Part shown: positions 45,698 to 55,177 of the stretch, one piece after another
How positions within the stretch are numbered: position 1 is the first letter of the stretch
Layout: each line of letters opens with the position of its first letter
NCBI RefSeq assembly: GCF_900156465.1
Contig: NZ_LT707064.1
Coordinates: 1,586,001 to 1,650,000, forward strand
Direction: 5' to 3'
DNA length: 64,000 nt
Origin: Pseudomonas sp. 7SR1
GTDB taxonomy: Bacteria; Pseudomonadota; Gammaproteobacteria; Pseudomonadales; Pseudomonadaceae
Position numbers and translations under genes: made by a program
The notes under the pieces: generated by a model
The model's input: only the letters and a program-made list of their open reading frames with translations
Told to the model about the DNA's origin: nothing
Database searches by the model: none

Positions 45698-46051
45698 CTA
45701 GGGTTTGAGCCAGCTTCCCTGGTTTTTCCCTTCACAGAACGGCTTGAGGTAGGCGGCGTCACTGGCCACACCGTAATAGTGAATATCCTGGCGATAGGGC
45801 ATATTGGCCACCTGGGCGTCGCTGCAGATGCCGAACGCACCGCCAGGACACTGATCGACGTATTGCACCTCGACTTTCTGCCCGGCCAGGCTTGGCTGGC
45901 AGAACCCGTCGGCGAACAGCTTTGGTGGAATGCTGCGGTTCTGCTGGCATACTTTCACGTCGAGCCGCTCCGCCTGGCTATGGACCACGCAAGCCTGGGC
46001 CAGCACCTCGCTCGAAGCCAGTGCCAGTAATAAGCAGCCAATCACCCGCAT
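45698..46051 (-). CDS. Hypothetical periplasmic protein
   Basis: The 117-residue protein starts MRVIGCLLLALASSEVLAQA, a clear signal peptide. The mature part contains six Cys (ACVVHS, VCQQN, FCQPS, QCPGG, ICSD, FCEGK), suggesting disulfides. VEVQYVDQCPGGAFGICSDAQVANMPYRQ has no family I recognise. It is opposite in strand to its neighbours and sits between DUF1826 and the second COG0523 gene, only 28 bp from the latter's ATG, so that gene's promoter may lie inside it. Confidence 0.75.
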   Translation of the reverse strand: MRVIGCLLLALASSEVLAQACVVHSQAERLDVKVCQQNRSIPPKLFADGFCQPSLAGQKVEVQYVDQCPGGAFGICSDAQVANMPYRQDIHYYGVASDAAYLKPFCEGKNQGSWLKP

Positions 46052-46079
46052 TTTTCACCTCCATCGAAAGCCGTCGCCC

Positions 46080-47045
46080 ATGCTGCAGAACATTCCCACC
46101 CATGTCATCGCAGGGCCGTTGGGGGCTGGCAAGACCAGCCTGATCAGACAATTGCTCGCCCAGCGCCCGGCCGACGAACGCTGGGCCGTGCTCATCAACG
46201 AGTTCGGCCAGATCGGCCTGGATGCTGCGCTACTGACCCAGGCGGCCGATGGTATCGCACTGGGGGAGGTTGCCGGAGGCTGCCTGTGTTGCGTCAACGG
46301 TGCGCCGTTTCAGGTTGGCCTCGGTCGATTATTACGCAAGGCCCGGCCGGACCGATTGTTCATCGAACCTTCGGGCCTCGGTCATCCGGCGCAATTGATG
46401 CGCCAATTGCGGCAAGCGCCGTGGCTCGGCGTGCTGGCGGTCCAGCCATGCGTGCTGGTGCTGGACGCCCGGGCATTGTCAGACGACAAGCCGTTGGCTG
46501 ATGCGCAACGACAGACGCTTCCCACCGCCGGACTGCTGGTGCTGAACAAATCCGAAGGTCTCACGGACGCCGATCGTGCCCGCGTGATGGAGCGGCTGCC
46601 GGCGATTCCATCGTATTGGACACAGCAGGCGAACTTGCCCATCAGCCGTTTGCCGGGCCTGGCCGCAACGGGAGGCGGGGTTGTGGGTAACTTGAACGTG
46701 CCCAAGGACGTGGGTCAGCTCCCGGCTGTCTGGAGCGATCCAACGGTGCCGATCTGCCTGCACCAGCAGCAGGAGGGGGGCTGGAGCATCGGTTGGCGCT
46801 GGCATCCGAGCCAGCGTTTCGACACGGCGGCACTGACGCGATGGCTGCAAGGTCAGGTCTGGAAGCGGGCGAAGCTGGTTATCCACAGCACCGAGGATTG
46901 GGTTTCAGCCAATGCACTGGAGGGGGCGGCGCTGGATTGGCAAAGCAGCGAGTGGCGGCAGGATTCCCGGCTTGAATTGATTTTCGGCGAGCCGCAAGAC
47001 GTTCCGACCCTGCAGGTTGGCCTGGCCAATTGCCGACGGTCATGA
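46080..47045 (+). CDS. Second COG0523/CobW-family GTPase
   Basis: The 321-residue GTPase starts MLQNIPTHVIAGPLGAGKTS, with Walker A GPLGAGKTSL and the CxCC motif GGCLCCVNGAPF. NKSEGL replaces the usual NKxD base-recognition motif, so nucleotide specificity may be altered. The start frame could extend to 45930 but the ATG at 46080 gives the family N-terminus. It is shorter than the ZigA-like protein at 43769. No Zur-type box was found directly upstream, so its control is unclear, but the neighbourhood argues for a metal chaperone role. Confidence 0.85.
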   Translation: MLQNIPTHVIAGPLGAGKTSLIRQLLAQRPADERWAVLINEFGQIGLDAALLTQAADGIALGEVAGGCLCCVNGAPFQVGLGRLLRKARPDRLFIEPSGLGHPAQLMRQLRQAPWLGVLAVQPCVLVLDARALSDDKPLADAQRQTLPTAGLLVLNKSEGLTDADRARVMERLPAIPSYWTQQANLPISRLPGLAATGGGVVGNLNVPKDVGQLPAVWSDPTVPICLHQQQEGGWSIGWRWHPSQRFDTAALTRWLQGQVWKRAKLVIHSTEDWVSANALEGAALDWQSSEWRQDSRLELIFGEPQDVPTLQVGLANCRRS

Positions 47046-47057
47046 GTCAGCGGTGGT

Positions 47058-47480
47058 TCAAGGCTTCCACTTGTTGTGTTCCTGCCGCCATTGGCTCAAC
47101 TCGATGACCTCGGCCCGAGGCCTGGCCTGGACCGGTTCAGCCAAGGTTTCGGGCGACTCTTCGAACGGCATCGGATACGGCGCCAGCTCGATGTGTGCGC
47201 TGTGGGCGCCGAATTGGGTGATAGTGCCCGAATGGCGGGACTCGCCAGTGACTGTGAACTCGAAATTGTAGATCCGCGCCAGGCGCCGTCGGCCACTGGC
47301 ATCCTTCACAAACCCGATCTTCTTCAGCGCGACGTTGCCATCCAGCAGCTCGATCCTGAGGTTGGCACAATGCTGCATGACCCTCGCCAATGCCCGTTCG
47401 CGCAAGCCGTGGTTGTGCCACAACCAGGCGCCACCGGTAGCCAGCAGCATCAGCACGAAGATGTTTCCAAGAGTCAGCAT
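47058..47480 (-). CDS. DUF3301 domain protein
   Basis: The 140-residue protein starts MLTLGNIFVLMLLATGGAWLW, a single N-terminal membrane anchor, followed by HNHGLRERALARVMQHCANL and LLDGNVALKKIGFVKDASGRRRLAR, the DUF3301 core. Family function is unknown. It ends 12 bp from the convergent COG0523 gene and is divergent from pdxY. Confidence 0.85.
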   Translation of the reverse strand: MLTLGNIFVLMLLATGGAWLWHNHGLRERALARVMQHCANLRIELLDGNVALKKIGFVKDASGRRRLARIYNFEFTVTGESRHSGTITQFGAHSAHIELAPYPMPFEESPETLAEPVQARPRAEVIELSQWRQEHNKWKP

Positions 47481-47599
47481 GAACGAAGTGCTCCAACAAG
47501 TTGCCGTCAGCTTAACTGTGTCGCCGGTCTGTCGTACAGGCTGTGTTTAGTCGCATACTGCGCGGCTTGAATTTCAATCGTTTTACGGAAACCACCCGC

Positions 47600-48472
47600 A
47601 TGAAACGTACGCCTCATCTGCTCGCCATACAGTCTCACGTGGTATTCGGTCATGCTGGCAACAGCGCCGCCGTGTTTCCCATGCAGCGGGTCGGGGTCAA
47701 CGTCTGGCCGCTCAACACCGTGCAGTTTTCCAATCACACCCAGTATGGCCAATGGGCCGGGGAAGTTCATGCGCCCCAGCAGATACCGGCATTGATCGAA
47801 GGTATTGCGGCGATTGGCGAGCTGGGTCATTGCGATGCGGTTCTCTCCGGTTACCTGGGCAGCGCGGCCCAGGGTCGGGCGATCCTGACCGGCGTGGCCC
47901 GGATCAAGGCTGCCAATCCCAAGGCGCTGTACTTGTGCGACCCGGTCATGGGGCATCCGGAGAAGGGCTGCATCGTCGCGCCCGAGGTGAGCGAGTTCCT
48001 GCTGGAAGAGGCCGCCGCGGTAGCGGATCTGATGTGCCCGAACCAACTGGAACTGGACAGTTTTTCCGGGCGCAAGGCGCAATCGCTGCTCGACTGCCTG
48101 GGCATGGCGCGTGCGCTGCTGGCTCGTGGTCCCAAGGCCGTGCTGGTCAAGCACCTGGCGTATCCTGGCAAGGCCGAGGACAGCTTCGAAATGCTGCTGG
48201 TAACCGCCGAAGGCAACTGGCACCTGCGGCGACCATTGCTGGCATTCCCGCGTCAGCCGGTGGGGGTAGGCGACCTGACATCCGGATTGTTTCTGGCGCG
48301 GATACTGCTGGGTGACAGCCTGGTGGCGGCGCTTGAATTCACTGCCGCCGCGGTGCATGAGGTATTGCTGGAAACCCAGGCGTGCGCCAGTTATGAATTG
48401 CAACTGGTGCGCGCCCAGGATCGCATCACCCATCCACGTGTGCGGTTCGAGGCTGTGCCGATCCACTTGTGA
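47600..48472 (+). CDS. pdxY: Pyridoxal kinase PdxY
   Basis: This 290-residue ribokinase-fold kinase salvages pyridoxal to pyridoxal 5'-phosphate. It begins [20 protein letters not shown], with the substrate-loop [20 protein letters not shown] and the C-terminal catalytic [14 protein letters not shown], where Asp acts as base. The ATG at 47600 is preferred; the frame extends to 47543 without a good family match. Confidence 0.93.
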   Translation: MKRTPHLLAIQSHVVFGHAGNSAAVFPMQRVGVNVWPLNTVQFSNHTQYGQWAGEVHAPQQIPALIEGIAAIGELGHCDAVLSGYLGSAAQGRAILTGVARIKAANPKALYLCDPVMGHPEKGCIVAPEVSEFLLEEAAAVADLMCPNQLELDSFSGRKAQSLLDCLGMARALLARGPKAVLVKHLAYPGKAEDSFEMLLVTAEGNWHLRRPLLAFPRQPVGVGDLTSGLFLARILLGDSLVAALEFTAAAVHEVLLETQACASYELQLVRAQDRITHPRVRFEAVPIHL

Positions 48473-48493
48473 CCGACACCGCTCCAGCTTCCG

Positions 48494-48979
48494 TCAAGGC
48501 GCGTCCGCCTTGATCTCCTGATAGCGCTTCTCCAGCTCCTGGCGAATCTGCCGGCGTTGCTGGGCTTGCTCGTAGCGGCGCTTGGCTTCGCTGTTCTGTG
48601 GCTGCAAGGGCGGTACGGGGGCGGGTTTGCGCTGGTCGTCCACCGCAACCATGGTGAAGAAGCAGCTATTGGTATGGCGAACCGAGCGCTCGCGGATGTT
48701 CTCGGTCACCACCTTGATGCCCACCTCCATCGAGGTGTTGCCGGTGTAGTTCACCGACGCCAGGAAGGTCACCAACTCACCGACGTGAATCGGCTCGCGA
48801 AAAATCACCTGATCCACCGACAAGGTCACCACGTAGCGGCCAGCGTAGCGGCTGGCGCAGGCATAAGCGACTTCGTCGAGGTATTTGAGCAGGGTGCCGC
48901 CGTGGACATTGCCAGAGAAGTTGGCCATATCGGGGGTCATCAACACCGTCATCGACAGTTGGGCGTTTCCGGGTTCCAT
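48494..48979 (-). CDS. Acyl-CoA thioesterase, hotdog fold
   Basis: The 161-residue protein begins MEPGNAQLSMTVLMTPDMAN and shows the YciA/ACOT-type hotdog pattern: NFSGNVHGGTLLKYLDEVAYA supplies the catalytic Asn/Asp region and SVDQVIFREPIHVGEL the central strand. It hydrolyses acyl-CoA thioesters. A charged C-terminal tail (AKRRYEQAQQRRQIRQELEK) is typical of Pseudomonas members. The frame continues to 49258, but the earlier ATGs are not in a family N-terminus. Confidence 0.9.
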   Translation of the reverse strand: MEPGNAQLSMTVLMTPDMANFSGNVHGGTLLKYLDEVAYACASRYAGRYVVTLSVDQVIFREPIHVGELVTFLASVNYTGNTSMEVGIKVVTENIRERSVRHTNSCFFTMVAVDDQRKPAPVPPLQPQNSEAKRRYEQAQQRRQIRQELEKRYQEIKADAP

Positions 48980-49238
48980 AACGTTCTCACGGATCAAGGC
49001 AGCGATTAGGGAAGTGCACCTCTGCGGGCGCTGGTCAGTGGCCTGCTCGACCTTTTTGCAAAACCACCGATATCGGGACGCTGCGCCTGTGGCTGCCGTC
49101 ACGCGTCGATGGATCTGTTTCCTTATATTGCACCGTCTTTTTGTCAGAAGTCGCGGTGTTAACCTGCAAAAGCCCATCGCGAGGGCATTTCCTACAAGAG
49201 AAACGGACTTATCCAGTCGGCGACAGGGAGCCCTACAG

Positions 49239-51002
49239 ATGCATGCCATCAACTTCATTCAAGACTTGGCGATCATCATGCTGGCAGCCGGGCTGGTGAC
49301 GGTCTTGTTTCATCGTTTCAAGCAACCGGTGGTGCTGGGCTACATCGTTGCCGGTTTCCTCATCGGTCCCCATACACCGCCGTTTGGCTTCATCCACGAC
49401 GAAGACACGATCAAGACCCTCGCTGAGCTCGGGGTGATCTTCCTCATGTTCTGCCTGGGCCTGGAATTCAGCCTGCGCAAGCTGTTCAAGGTGGGTGCCA
49501 CGGCATTCATCGCCGCGTTCCTCGAAATCGTGTTGATGATCTGGATCGGTTATGAAATAGGCCGCTGGTTCGACTGGAGCACCATGGACTCGCTGTTCCT
49601 GGGCGCGATCCTGGCGATCTCTTCGACCACGATCATCGTCAAGGCACTTAACGACCTGAAGATGAAGAACGAGCGTTTCGCCCAGTTGATCTTCGGGGTA
49701 TTGATCGTCGAGGACATCCTTGGCATCGGTATCATCGCCTTGCTGTCGAGCATCGCTGTCAGCGGTACGGTGAGCTCCGGCGAGGTGTTTTCCACGGTCG
49801 GCAAGCTTTCGCTGTTCATGATCGTCGCGCTGGTGATTGGCATCTTGCTGGTGCCGAGGCTGCTGGCCTATGTGGCGAAATTCGACAGCAACGAGATGCT
49901 GCTGATCACCGTCCTGGGCCTGTGTTTCGGCTTCTGTCTGTTGGTGGTGAAGCTTGAGTACAGCATGGTGCTGGGGGCTTTCCTGATCGGTGCGATCATG
50001 GCCGAGTCCCGACAGTTGCTGAAGATCGAGCGCTTGGTGGAACCGGTACGCGATCTGTTCAGTGCGATTTTTTTCGTGGCCATAGGCCTGATGCTCGACC
50101 CGGTCATCCTGCTGCAGTATGCCTGGCCGATCGCGGTGATCACGGTCGCGGTGGTACTGGGCAAGATGCTTTCCTGCGGCCTGGGTGCCTTTATCGCTGG
50201 TAATGACGGACGCACATCGCTGCGGGTAGGGATGGGGCTTTCACAGATTGGCGAATTTTCCTTCATCATCGCTTCACTGGGGATGACCCTGCAGGTCACC
50301 AGCGACTTCCTTTACCCGGTCGCAGTCGCCGTCTCGGTGCTGACCACGCTGCTGACGCCTTACCTGATCCGAGCCGCGGATCCGTTGTCCGTCAAATTGG
50401 CGACCGTGGTACCGCAACGGCTGTCGCGGGTATTGGGGATGTATGGCGAGTGGCTGCGCAACATCCAGCCCCACGGTGAGAATGCGTTGATCGCTTCCAT
50501 GATCAGGCGGATCTTGTTGCAGGTAGGCATCAACCTGGCCCTGGTGATCGCGATCTTTGTCTCGGGCGGCTATTTTGCCGAGCGCATGTCGGTTCATATG
50601 CAAGCCTGGATCAGCGACCCAAGCTGGCAGAAAGCATTGATCTGGGGTGGGGCGCTGCTACTGTCGCTGCCGTTCCTGATCGCCGCGTACCGCAAGCTCA
50701 AGGCGCTGTCGATGATGCTGGCAGAGATGGGGGTGAAGGCGGAAATGGCCGGCCGCCATACCCAGCGCGTACGTCGGGTGATCGCCGAAGTGATCCCGAT
50801 CCTTTCGCTGCTGGTGATTTTCCTGCTCCTGGCAGCCTTGTCGGCCAGTATCCTGCCGACCAACAAGTTGCTGGCATTGATTGCAGTGGTGGCAACGGCC
50901 GTAGCGGCACTGCTCTGGCGTTGGTTCGTCCGGTTGCACACCAGGATGCAGGTGGCCTTGCTGGAGACCCTGGACAACCACAAGGAGTCGTCCGGGCATT
51001 GA
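49239..51002 (+). CDS. Kef/YbaL-type monovalent cation:proton antiporter
   Basis: The 587-residue membrane protein begins MHAINFIQDLAIIMLAAGLV with AGGGAG as ribosome site. About 12 segments form the CPA2 core, including QPVVLGYIVAGFLIGP, AISSTTIIVKALNDLK and VEDILGIGIIALL, where the acidic pair of the ion path lies. After residue 400 there are three more hydrophobic segments and no obvious RCK domain, so regulation by nucleotide or glutathione is not evident. It is distinct from the shorter antiporter at 924. Confidence 0.9.
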   Translation: MHAINFIQDLAIIMLAAGLVTVLFHRFKQPVVLGYIVAGFLIGPHTPPFGFIHDEDTIKTLAELGVIFLMFCLGLEFSLRKLFKVGATAFIAAFLEIVLMIWIGYEIGRWFDWSTMDSLFLGAILAISSTTIIVKALNDLKMKNERFAQLIFGVLIVEDILGIGIIALLSSIAVSGTVSSGEVFSTVGKLSLFMIVALVIGILLVPRLLAYVAKFDSNEMLLITVLGLCFGFCLLVVKLEYSMVLGAFLIGAIMAESRQLLKIERLVEPVRDLFSAIFFVAIGLMLDPVILLQYAWPIAVITVAVVLGKMLSCGLGAFIAGNDGRTSLRVGMGLSQIGEFSFIIASLGMTLQVTSDFLYPVAVAVSVLTTLLTPYLIRAADPLSVKLATVVPQRLSRVLGMYGEWLRNIQPHGENALIASMIRRILLQVGINLALVIAIFVSGGYFAERMSVHMQAWISDPSWQKALIWGGALLLSLPFLIAAYRKLKALSMMLAEMGVKAEMAGRHTQRVRRVIAEVIPILSLLVIFLLLAALSASILPTNKLLALIAVVATAVAALLWRWFVRLHTRMQVALLETLDNHKESSGH

Positions 51003-51015
51003 CCGGCCCAGGGGG

Positions 51016-51423
51016 TCAGCTCTCCAGCCAGACATCCCGTGCCCAGTGCCAGACGGACTCCCAGGTTTCCTCGGCAAGCAACTCGTCTTCGGCCTGCCAC
51101 AACACGACGGTGCCGTCTTCTTCGACGCAGTAGTAGTCGTCGCCGTCCTGACAGATCGGGATCAGGCTGCGGTCGACACCGGCATCCCAGGCGTTGGCGG
51201 CCACGTCCGGCAGGTAGGTATGGGATTGTGGATCGGTGACGGTCACCGGCTCCAGGCTGCCATAGACGACATCGCTGACGGTCAGCAAAAACTCTCTGAA
51301 GACAAACGGGATGTCGATGAACAGCTGTTCTTCGATTTCTACCAGCAGGTCTTCGTCGGGCAACTCCAGTGGAACCGGTACGGGTTCGTTGGCTTCACGC
51401 AGTTGTTCGATAATTTCTTCCAC
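51016..51423 (-). CDS. SMI1/KNR4 (SUKH) domain protein
   Basis: The 135-residue acidic protein starts MEEIIEQLREANEPVPVPLE and matches SMI1/KNR4: LPDEDLLVEIEEQLFIDIP and FREFLLTVSDVVYGSLEP. SUKH proteins are often immunity proteins or general scaffolds. There is no toxin gene beside it, and Pseudomonas carries this as a chromosomal gene near uvrD, so a housekeeping role is more likely than immunity. Confidence 0.85.
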   Translation of the reverse strand: MEEIIEQLREANEPVPVPLELPDEDLLVEIEEQLFIDIPFVFREFLLTVSDVVYGSLEPVTVTDPQSHTYLPDVAANAWDAGVDRSLIPICQDGDDYYCVEEDGTVVLWQAEDELLAEETWESVWHWARDVWLES

Positions 51424-51502
51424 GTCCGGGGATCCTCTTTCTCGATGGCGCGGTTTGTATGGAGCGGTTTATACAGTAGCTCGCCATAGATGCAACCGCG
51501 AA

Positions 51503-51530
51503 ATAGAAAACCCCGGCCTGAGCCGGGGTT
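51503..51530 (-). terminator. Rho-independent terminator of the Tim44-domain gene
   Basis: On the minus strand AACCCCGGCT, a short loop, and GCCGGGGTTTTCTATTT form a strong GC stem with a T-tract downstream of the gene ending at 51563. Confidence 0.8.
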
Positions 51531-51562
51531 CTCTTATTTCAACCTGCAAAACGCGCAAAGGT

Positions 51563-52438
51563 TCAACCGTTCTGGCGGATACCTGCCACCAGCCAAGGCT
51601 GGTTGTCGCCCTGGGCGCGTTCCATGTTCCAGCTTTCGCTGAACGCTTCGCCCTGGTCGAAGCGAGAGTTCTTCGATACACCGCTGAAGGTCAGGGTAGC
51701 GATGGTCTTGTCGGCGCGATCATCGACGCCGTCCAGTTGTACCTGCAGGTTGTCGATGTAGGTGGACTGGAAGCCGTCACCCAGTTCCGCACGCTCGCGC
51801 TTGAGGAACTCCAGCAATTGCGGGGTCACGAACTCGGCGATCTTGTCCATTTCGTTCGCGTCCCAGTGTTGCTGCAGGGACTGGAAGTGGGTACGCGCGG
51901 CTTCGACGAAACGCTCTTCGTTGAACCAGGCCGGAGCGTTGATCACTGGACGGGCGGCCACCGGAGCGGCCGAGCCACCGAAGATGGAGCCGGCGGAAGG
52001 CTGCTGGTTGAATACTTCACGCTGCATCGGTGCATGGCCGGCCGGGGCGAATTGCTCCTGCTGCTTGCGACGACGGGCGGCAATGAAGCGGAAGACCAGG
52101 AAGGCGATGACCGCCATGATCAGGATGTCGAAGATCTGCATGCCCTGGAAGCCATCGCCCATGAACATGGAAGCGAGCAGACCGCCGGCCGCGATGCCGG
52201 CCAATGGGCCGAGCCAGCGCGAAGCACCGCTGGCCTTGGTGGCGGCGCCAGCGGCACCGGCCGCGCCTGCGGTGGCGGCAGTGGACCCGGCAGCAGAGGA
52301 CGGCGCCATCTGGCTGGTCTGGTGAGTCGGGGCCGCGCCCGAGCTTTTACCACCGCCAAAACGCTTGGCGGCATTGGCGTCGATGGCCATCGTCAGGCCG
52401 ATGCACAACGCCATGGCGATGCTAAGAAAACGTTTCAT
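51563..52438 (-). CDS. Tim44-like domain membrane protein
   Basis: The 291-residue protein starts MKRFLSIAMALCIGLTMAID with a signal peptide, then a Gly/Ala/Ser-rich linker (SSAAGSTAATAGAAGAAGAA) and membrane segments GPLAGIAAGGLLASMFMG and IFDILIMAVIAFLVFRFI. The C-terminal 150 residues form the Tim44-like NTF2-fold domain, with FVEAARTHFQSLQQHWDANE and ITPQLLEFL-type helices. The function in bacteria is not established. A strong terminator follows. The upstream spacer carries a REPIN. Confidence 0.85.
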   Translation of the reverse strand: MKRFLSIAMALCIGLTMAIDANAAKRFGGGKSSGAAPTHQTSQMAPSSAAGSTAATAGAAGAAGAATKASGASRWLGPLAGIAAGGLLASMFMGDGFQGMQIFDILIMAVIAFLVFRFIAARRRKQQEQFAPAGHAPMQREVFNQQPSAGSIFGGSAAPVAARPVINAPAWFNEERFVEAARTHFQSLQQHWDANEMDKIAEFVTPQLLEFLKRERAELGDGFQSTYIDNLQVQLDGVDDRADKTIATLTFSGVSKNSRFDQGEAFSESWNMERAQGDNQPWLVAGIRQNG

Positions 52439-52626
52439 ATAAAGGCATTCCCATTTGTGGATAGCACGCGCGCCATGTTGCACAGGTGAACTGTTGCTGG
52501 CTAGCGGCAGAGTGTTTCGGGCTTTTGCGTGACAGGTTAGGTTCAGCTTCAATCGCGCAAGAGGGCTTGTTCGCTTTGGGCTGTAGGAAAGAGGAACAAG
52601 TTCTATCGGAAATATTTTCCAGAAAA

Positions 52627-52718
52627 CTGTAGGAGCGAGCTTGCTCGCGATAGCGGTGTCTCGGTCAGCATCCATATTGACTGACCGACGGCTATCGCGA
52701 GCCAGCTCGCTCCCACAG
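52627..52718. repeat. REPIN: inverted pair of Pseudomonas REP sequences
   Basis: CTGTAGGAGCGAGCTTGCTC and its near-inverse GAGCCAGCTCGCTCCCACAG bracket the unit (52627 to 52718). Between them TCGGTCAG (52661-52668) pairs with CTGACCGA (52681-52688). The motifs GGAGCGAGC and GATAGC are typical Pseudomonas REP sequence. It lies between uvrD and the Tim44-domain gene. Confidence 0.85.
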
Positions 52719-52734
52719 GGGCCTACACAACTCT

Positions 52735-54918
52735 CTAGATCGCTTCCAGCTTGGCGTACCCCAGCATCAGCCATTTGCTGCCTTCGCTGAAGTTCACCTG
52801 GACCCTGGCCTGGGCGCCGGCGCCTTCGAAATTGAGGATCACGCCGTCGCCGAATACCGAATGGCGCACGGTCTGGCCCAGGCTGAAGCCGGTCTCCGGG
52901 ATATCGCTGCCGCCGAACAGGCTGCTGGTGCCTTGCGACTGGCTGCCACCGAATGGTCGACTGACACTGTTGGACAACCGGACTTCCTGGATCAGGCCCT
53001 TCGGTACTTCGCGTACGAAACGCGACACCTTGTTGTAGGTTTCGCTGCCGTACAGGCGTCGGGTTTCGGCGTAAGTCAGCACCAGGTTCTGCATGGCCCG
53101 GGTGATGCCCACGTAGGCCAGGCGCCGCTCTTCTTCCAGGCGCCCCGGTTCTTCCAGGCTCATTTTGTGCGGGAAGAGGCCTTCTTCCATGCCCACCAGA
53201 AAGACGTAGGGGAATTCCAGGCCCTTGGCGCTGTGCAAAGTCATCAGTTGGATGCTGTCTTCATGCTCGTCGGCCTGGGTATCGCCCGCCTCCAGGGAAG
53301 CATGGCCCAGGAAGGCCGACAACGGCGACAGGTCGGCGTCTTCTTCGGTGTTCTCGAAGTTGCGCGCGGCGCTGACCAGTTCCTCGAGGTTTTCCACCCG
53401 GGCCTGGCCTTTCTCGCCTTTTTCCGCCTCGTGGTAGGCAATCAGCCCGGACTGCTCGATAACGGTCTGGGTCATCAGGTGCAGCGGCATCTCTGCGCAC
53501 TTGGCCGCCAGGTCGTCTATCAGCTCCATGAAGGCCTTCAGGGCGCCGGCGGCGCGGCCGGTCACGCCTTTGTTGGCCACCAGCTGGCGCATGGCTTCCC
53601 ACATGGATACGTGGCTATGGCGGGCGTGTTCGCGAATCGCCTCGACGGTCTTTTCGCCGATGCCACGGGTCGGCACGTTGATCACCCGCTCCAGGGCGGC
53701 ATCGTTGCCGCGGCCCTCCAGCAGGCGCAGGTAGGCCATGGCGTTCTTGATTTCGGCTCGTTCGAAGAAGCGTTGGCCGCCATAGATCCGGTAGGGGATC
53801 CGTTCGCGCAACAGGGCTTCTTCCAGGACCCGGGATTGGGCGTTGGAGCGATACAGGATGGCGATGTCGCTGCGGGAGAGGCCGGTCTTCAGCGCGCTCT
53901 GGATGGTTTCCACCACATAGCGGGCTTCATCGTGTTCGTTGAACGCGGCGTACAGGTTGATCGCTTCGCCTTCATTGCCGTCGGTCCACAGCTCCTTGCC
54001 CAGGCGCCCGGTATTGTGGGCGATCAGTGCGTTGGCAGCCTTGAGGATACCGGCGGTCGAGCGATAGTTCTGTTCGAGGCGGATGACCTCGGCGTCGGGG
54101 AAGTCCGCTGAATACTGGTGGATATTCTCGATCTTGGCGCCGCGCCAGCCATAGATCGACTGGTCGTCGTCGCCCACCACCATCAGGCTGTCGCCGCCCT
54201 TGGCCAGCAGGCGCAACCAGGCGTACTGCACGGCGTTGGTGTCCTGGAATTCGTCCACCAGGACATGCCTGAAGCGCTTCTGGTAATGCTCCAGCAGGCC
54301 CGGATGATCGCGCCACAGGTCCAGAGCCCGCAGCAGCAGCTCGGAAAAATCGATGACGCCGGCCCGTTGGCATGCCGCCTCGTAGGCTTCATAGATGCCG
54401 CGCATGGTCGCCAGGAACAGGTCGCCACTGGCCTGGATATGCTGTGGTCGCAGGCCTTCGTCTTTCTGACCGTTGATGAACCATTGGGCCTGGCGGGCGG
54501 GCCAGCGCTGTTCGTCCAGGCCCAGCTCGCGGATCACCCGCTTGACCAGCCGCTGCTGGTCGTCGCTGTCGAGGATCTGGAAGGTCTGGCTCAGGCCGGC
54601 TTCCTGCCAGTGCGCCCGCAGCAAGCGGTGCGCCAGGCCGTGGAACGTGCCGACCCACATGCCGGCCGGGTTGATGCCCATCAACTGCTCGATGCGATGA
54701 CGCATCTCGGCAGCGGCCTTGTTGGTAAAGGTCACCGACAGGATCGAATGAGGCGAGGCGTTCTCGACCTGGATCAACCAGGCGATACGGTGCACCAGCA
54801 CTCGGGTCTTGCCGGAGCCGGCACCGGCCAGGACCAACTGACGGCCCACGGAGGCGGCTACGGCCTGGCGTTGGGCGTCGTTGAGGGAGTTCAGCAGAAG
54901 GGAGAGATCATCGCGCAT
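52735..54918 (-). CDS. uvrD: DNA helicase II UvrD
   Basis: The 727-residue superfamily-1 helicase has Walker A LAGAGSGKTRVLVHRI, Walker B VDEFQDTN, GDDDQSIYGWRGA, and VNVPTRGIG-type later motifs, ending in the C-terminal domain FGDGVILNFEGAGAQARVQV. It unwinds 3'-to-5' in nucleotide-excision and mismatch repair. Length and motifs are normal. Confidence 0.96.
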   Translation of the reverse strand: MRDDLSLLLNSLNDAQRQAVAASVGRQLVLAGAGSGKTRVLVHRIAWLIQVENASPHSILSVTFTNKAAAEMRHRIEQLMGINPAGMWVGTFHGLAHRLLRAHWQEAGLSQTFQILDSDDQQRLVKRVIRELGLDEQRWPARQAQWFINGQKDEGLRPQHIQASGDLFLATMRGIYEAYEAACQRAGVIDFSELLLRALDLWRDHPGLLEHYQKRFRHVLVDEFQDTNAVQYAWLRLLAKGGDSLMVVGDDDQSIYGWRGAKIENIHQYSADFPDAEVIRLEQNYRSTAGILKAANALIAHNTGRLGKELWTDGNEGEAINLYAAFNEHDEARYVVETIQSALKTGLSRSDIAILYRSNAQSRVLEEALLRERIPYRIYGGQRFFERAEIKNAMAYLRLLEGRGNDAALERVINVPTRGIGEKTVEAIREHARHSHVSMWEAMRQLVANKGVTGRAAGALKAFMELIDDLAAKCAEMPLHLMTQTVIEQSGLIAYHEAEKGEKGQARVENLEELVSAARNFENTEEDADLSPLSAFLGHASLEAGDTQADEHEDSIQLMTLHSAKGLEFPYVFLVGMEEGLFPHKMSLEEPGRLEEERRLAYVGITRAMQNLVLTYAETRRLYGSETYNKVSRFVREVPKGLIQEVRLSNSVSRPFGGSQSQGTSSLFGGSDIPETGFSLGQTVRHSVFGDGVILNFEGAGAQARVQVNFSEGSKWLMLGYAKLEAI

Positions 54919-55177
54919 CGGGGCATTCTAGGGCGCGGCGTCACCCCGGGCAAACCAAGCTTTGCAGCAACCGATAAAAGACCGGTCGGGGATGACCGGT
55001 CAGTCATGGTGCAGGAGCGTTGCCAGGCCTCGTGCGCAGCGTTCGAGGAACGTCGCAATGGCGAATTTTTTGCGTATTTTTATGAGCCTCGGCAGTGTGG
55101 GATAAGCCCGGGCTTGTGTATGCTCGGTGCTCTTTCGGGTTCTCCGTGCCCCTGTGATAAGAACAAGAACAGTGCCT

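Noticed and set aside
47631..47645. CACGTG in pdxY as parS
   Set aside because: Only the central six bases match; the flanks diverge on both sides. The same holds for CACGTG near 9124 in the LysR gene.
54980..55001. Two copies of the palindrome GACCGGTC upstream of the GGDEF-EAL gene
   Set aside because: Eight-base palindromes 14 bases apart could be an operator, but GC-rich spacers give such pairs often, and no regulator is indicated.
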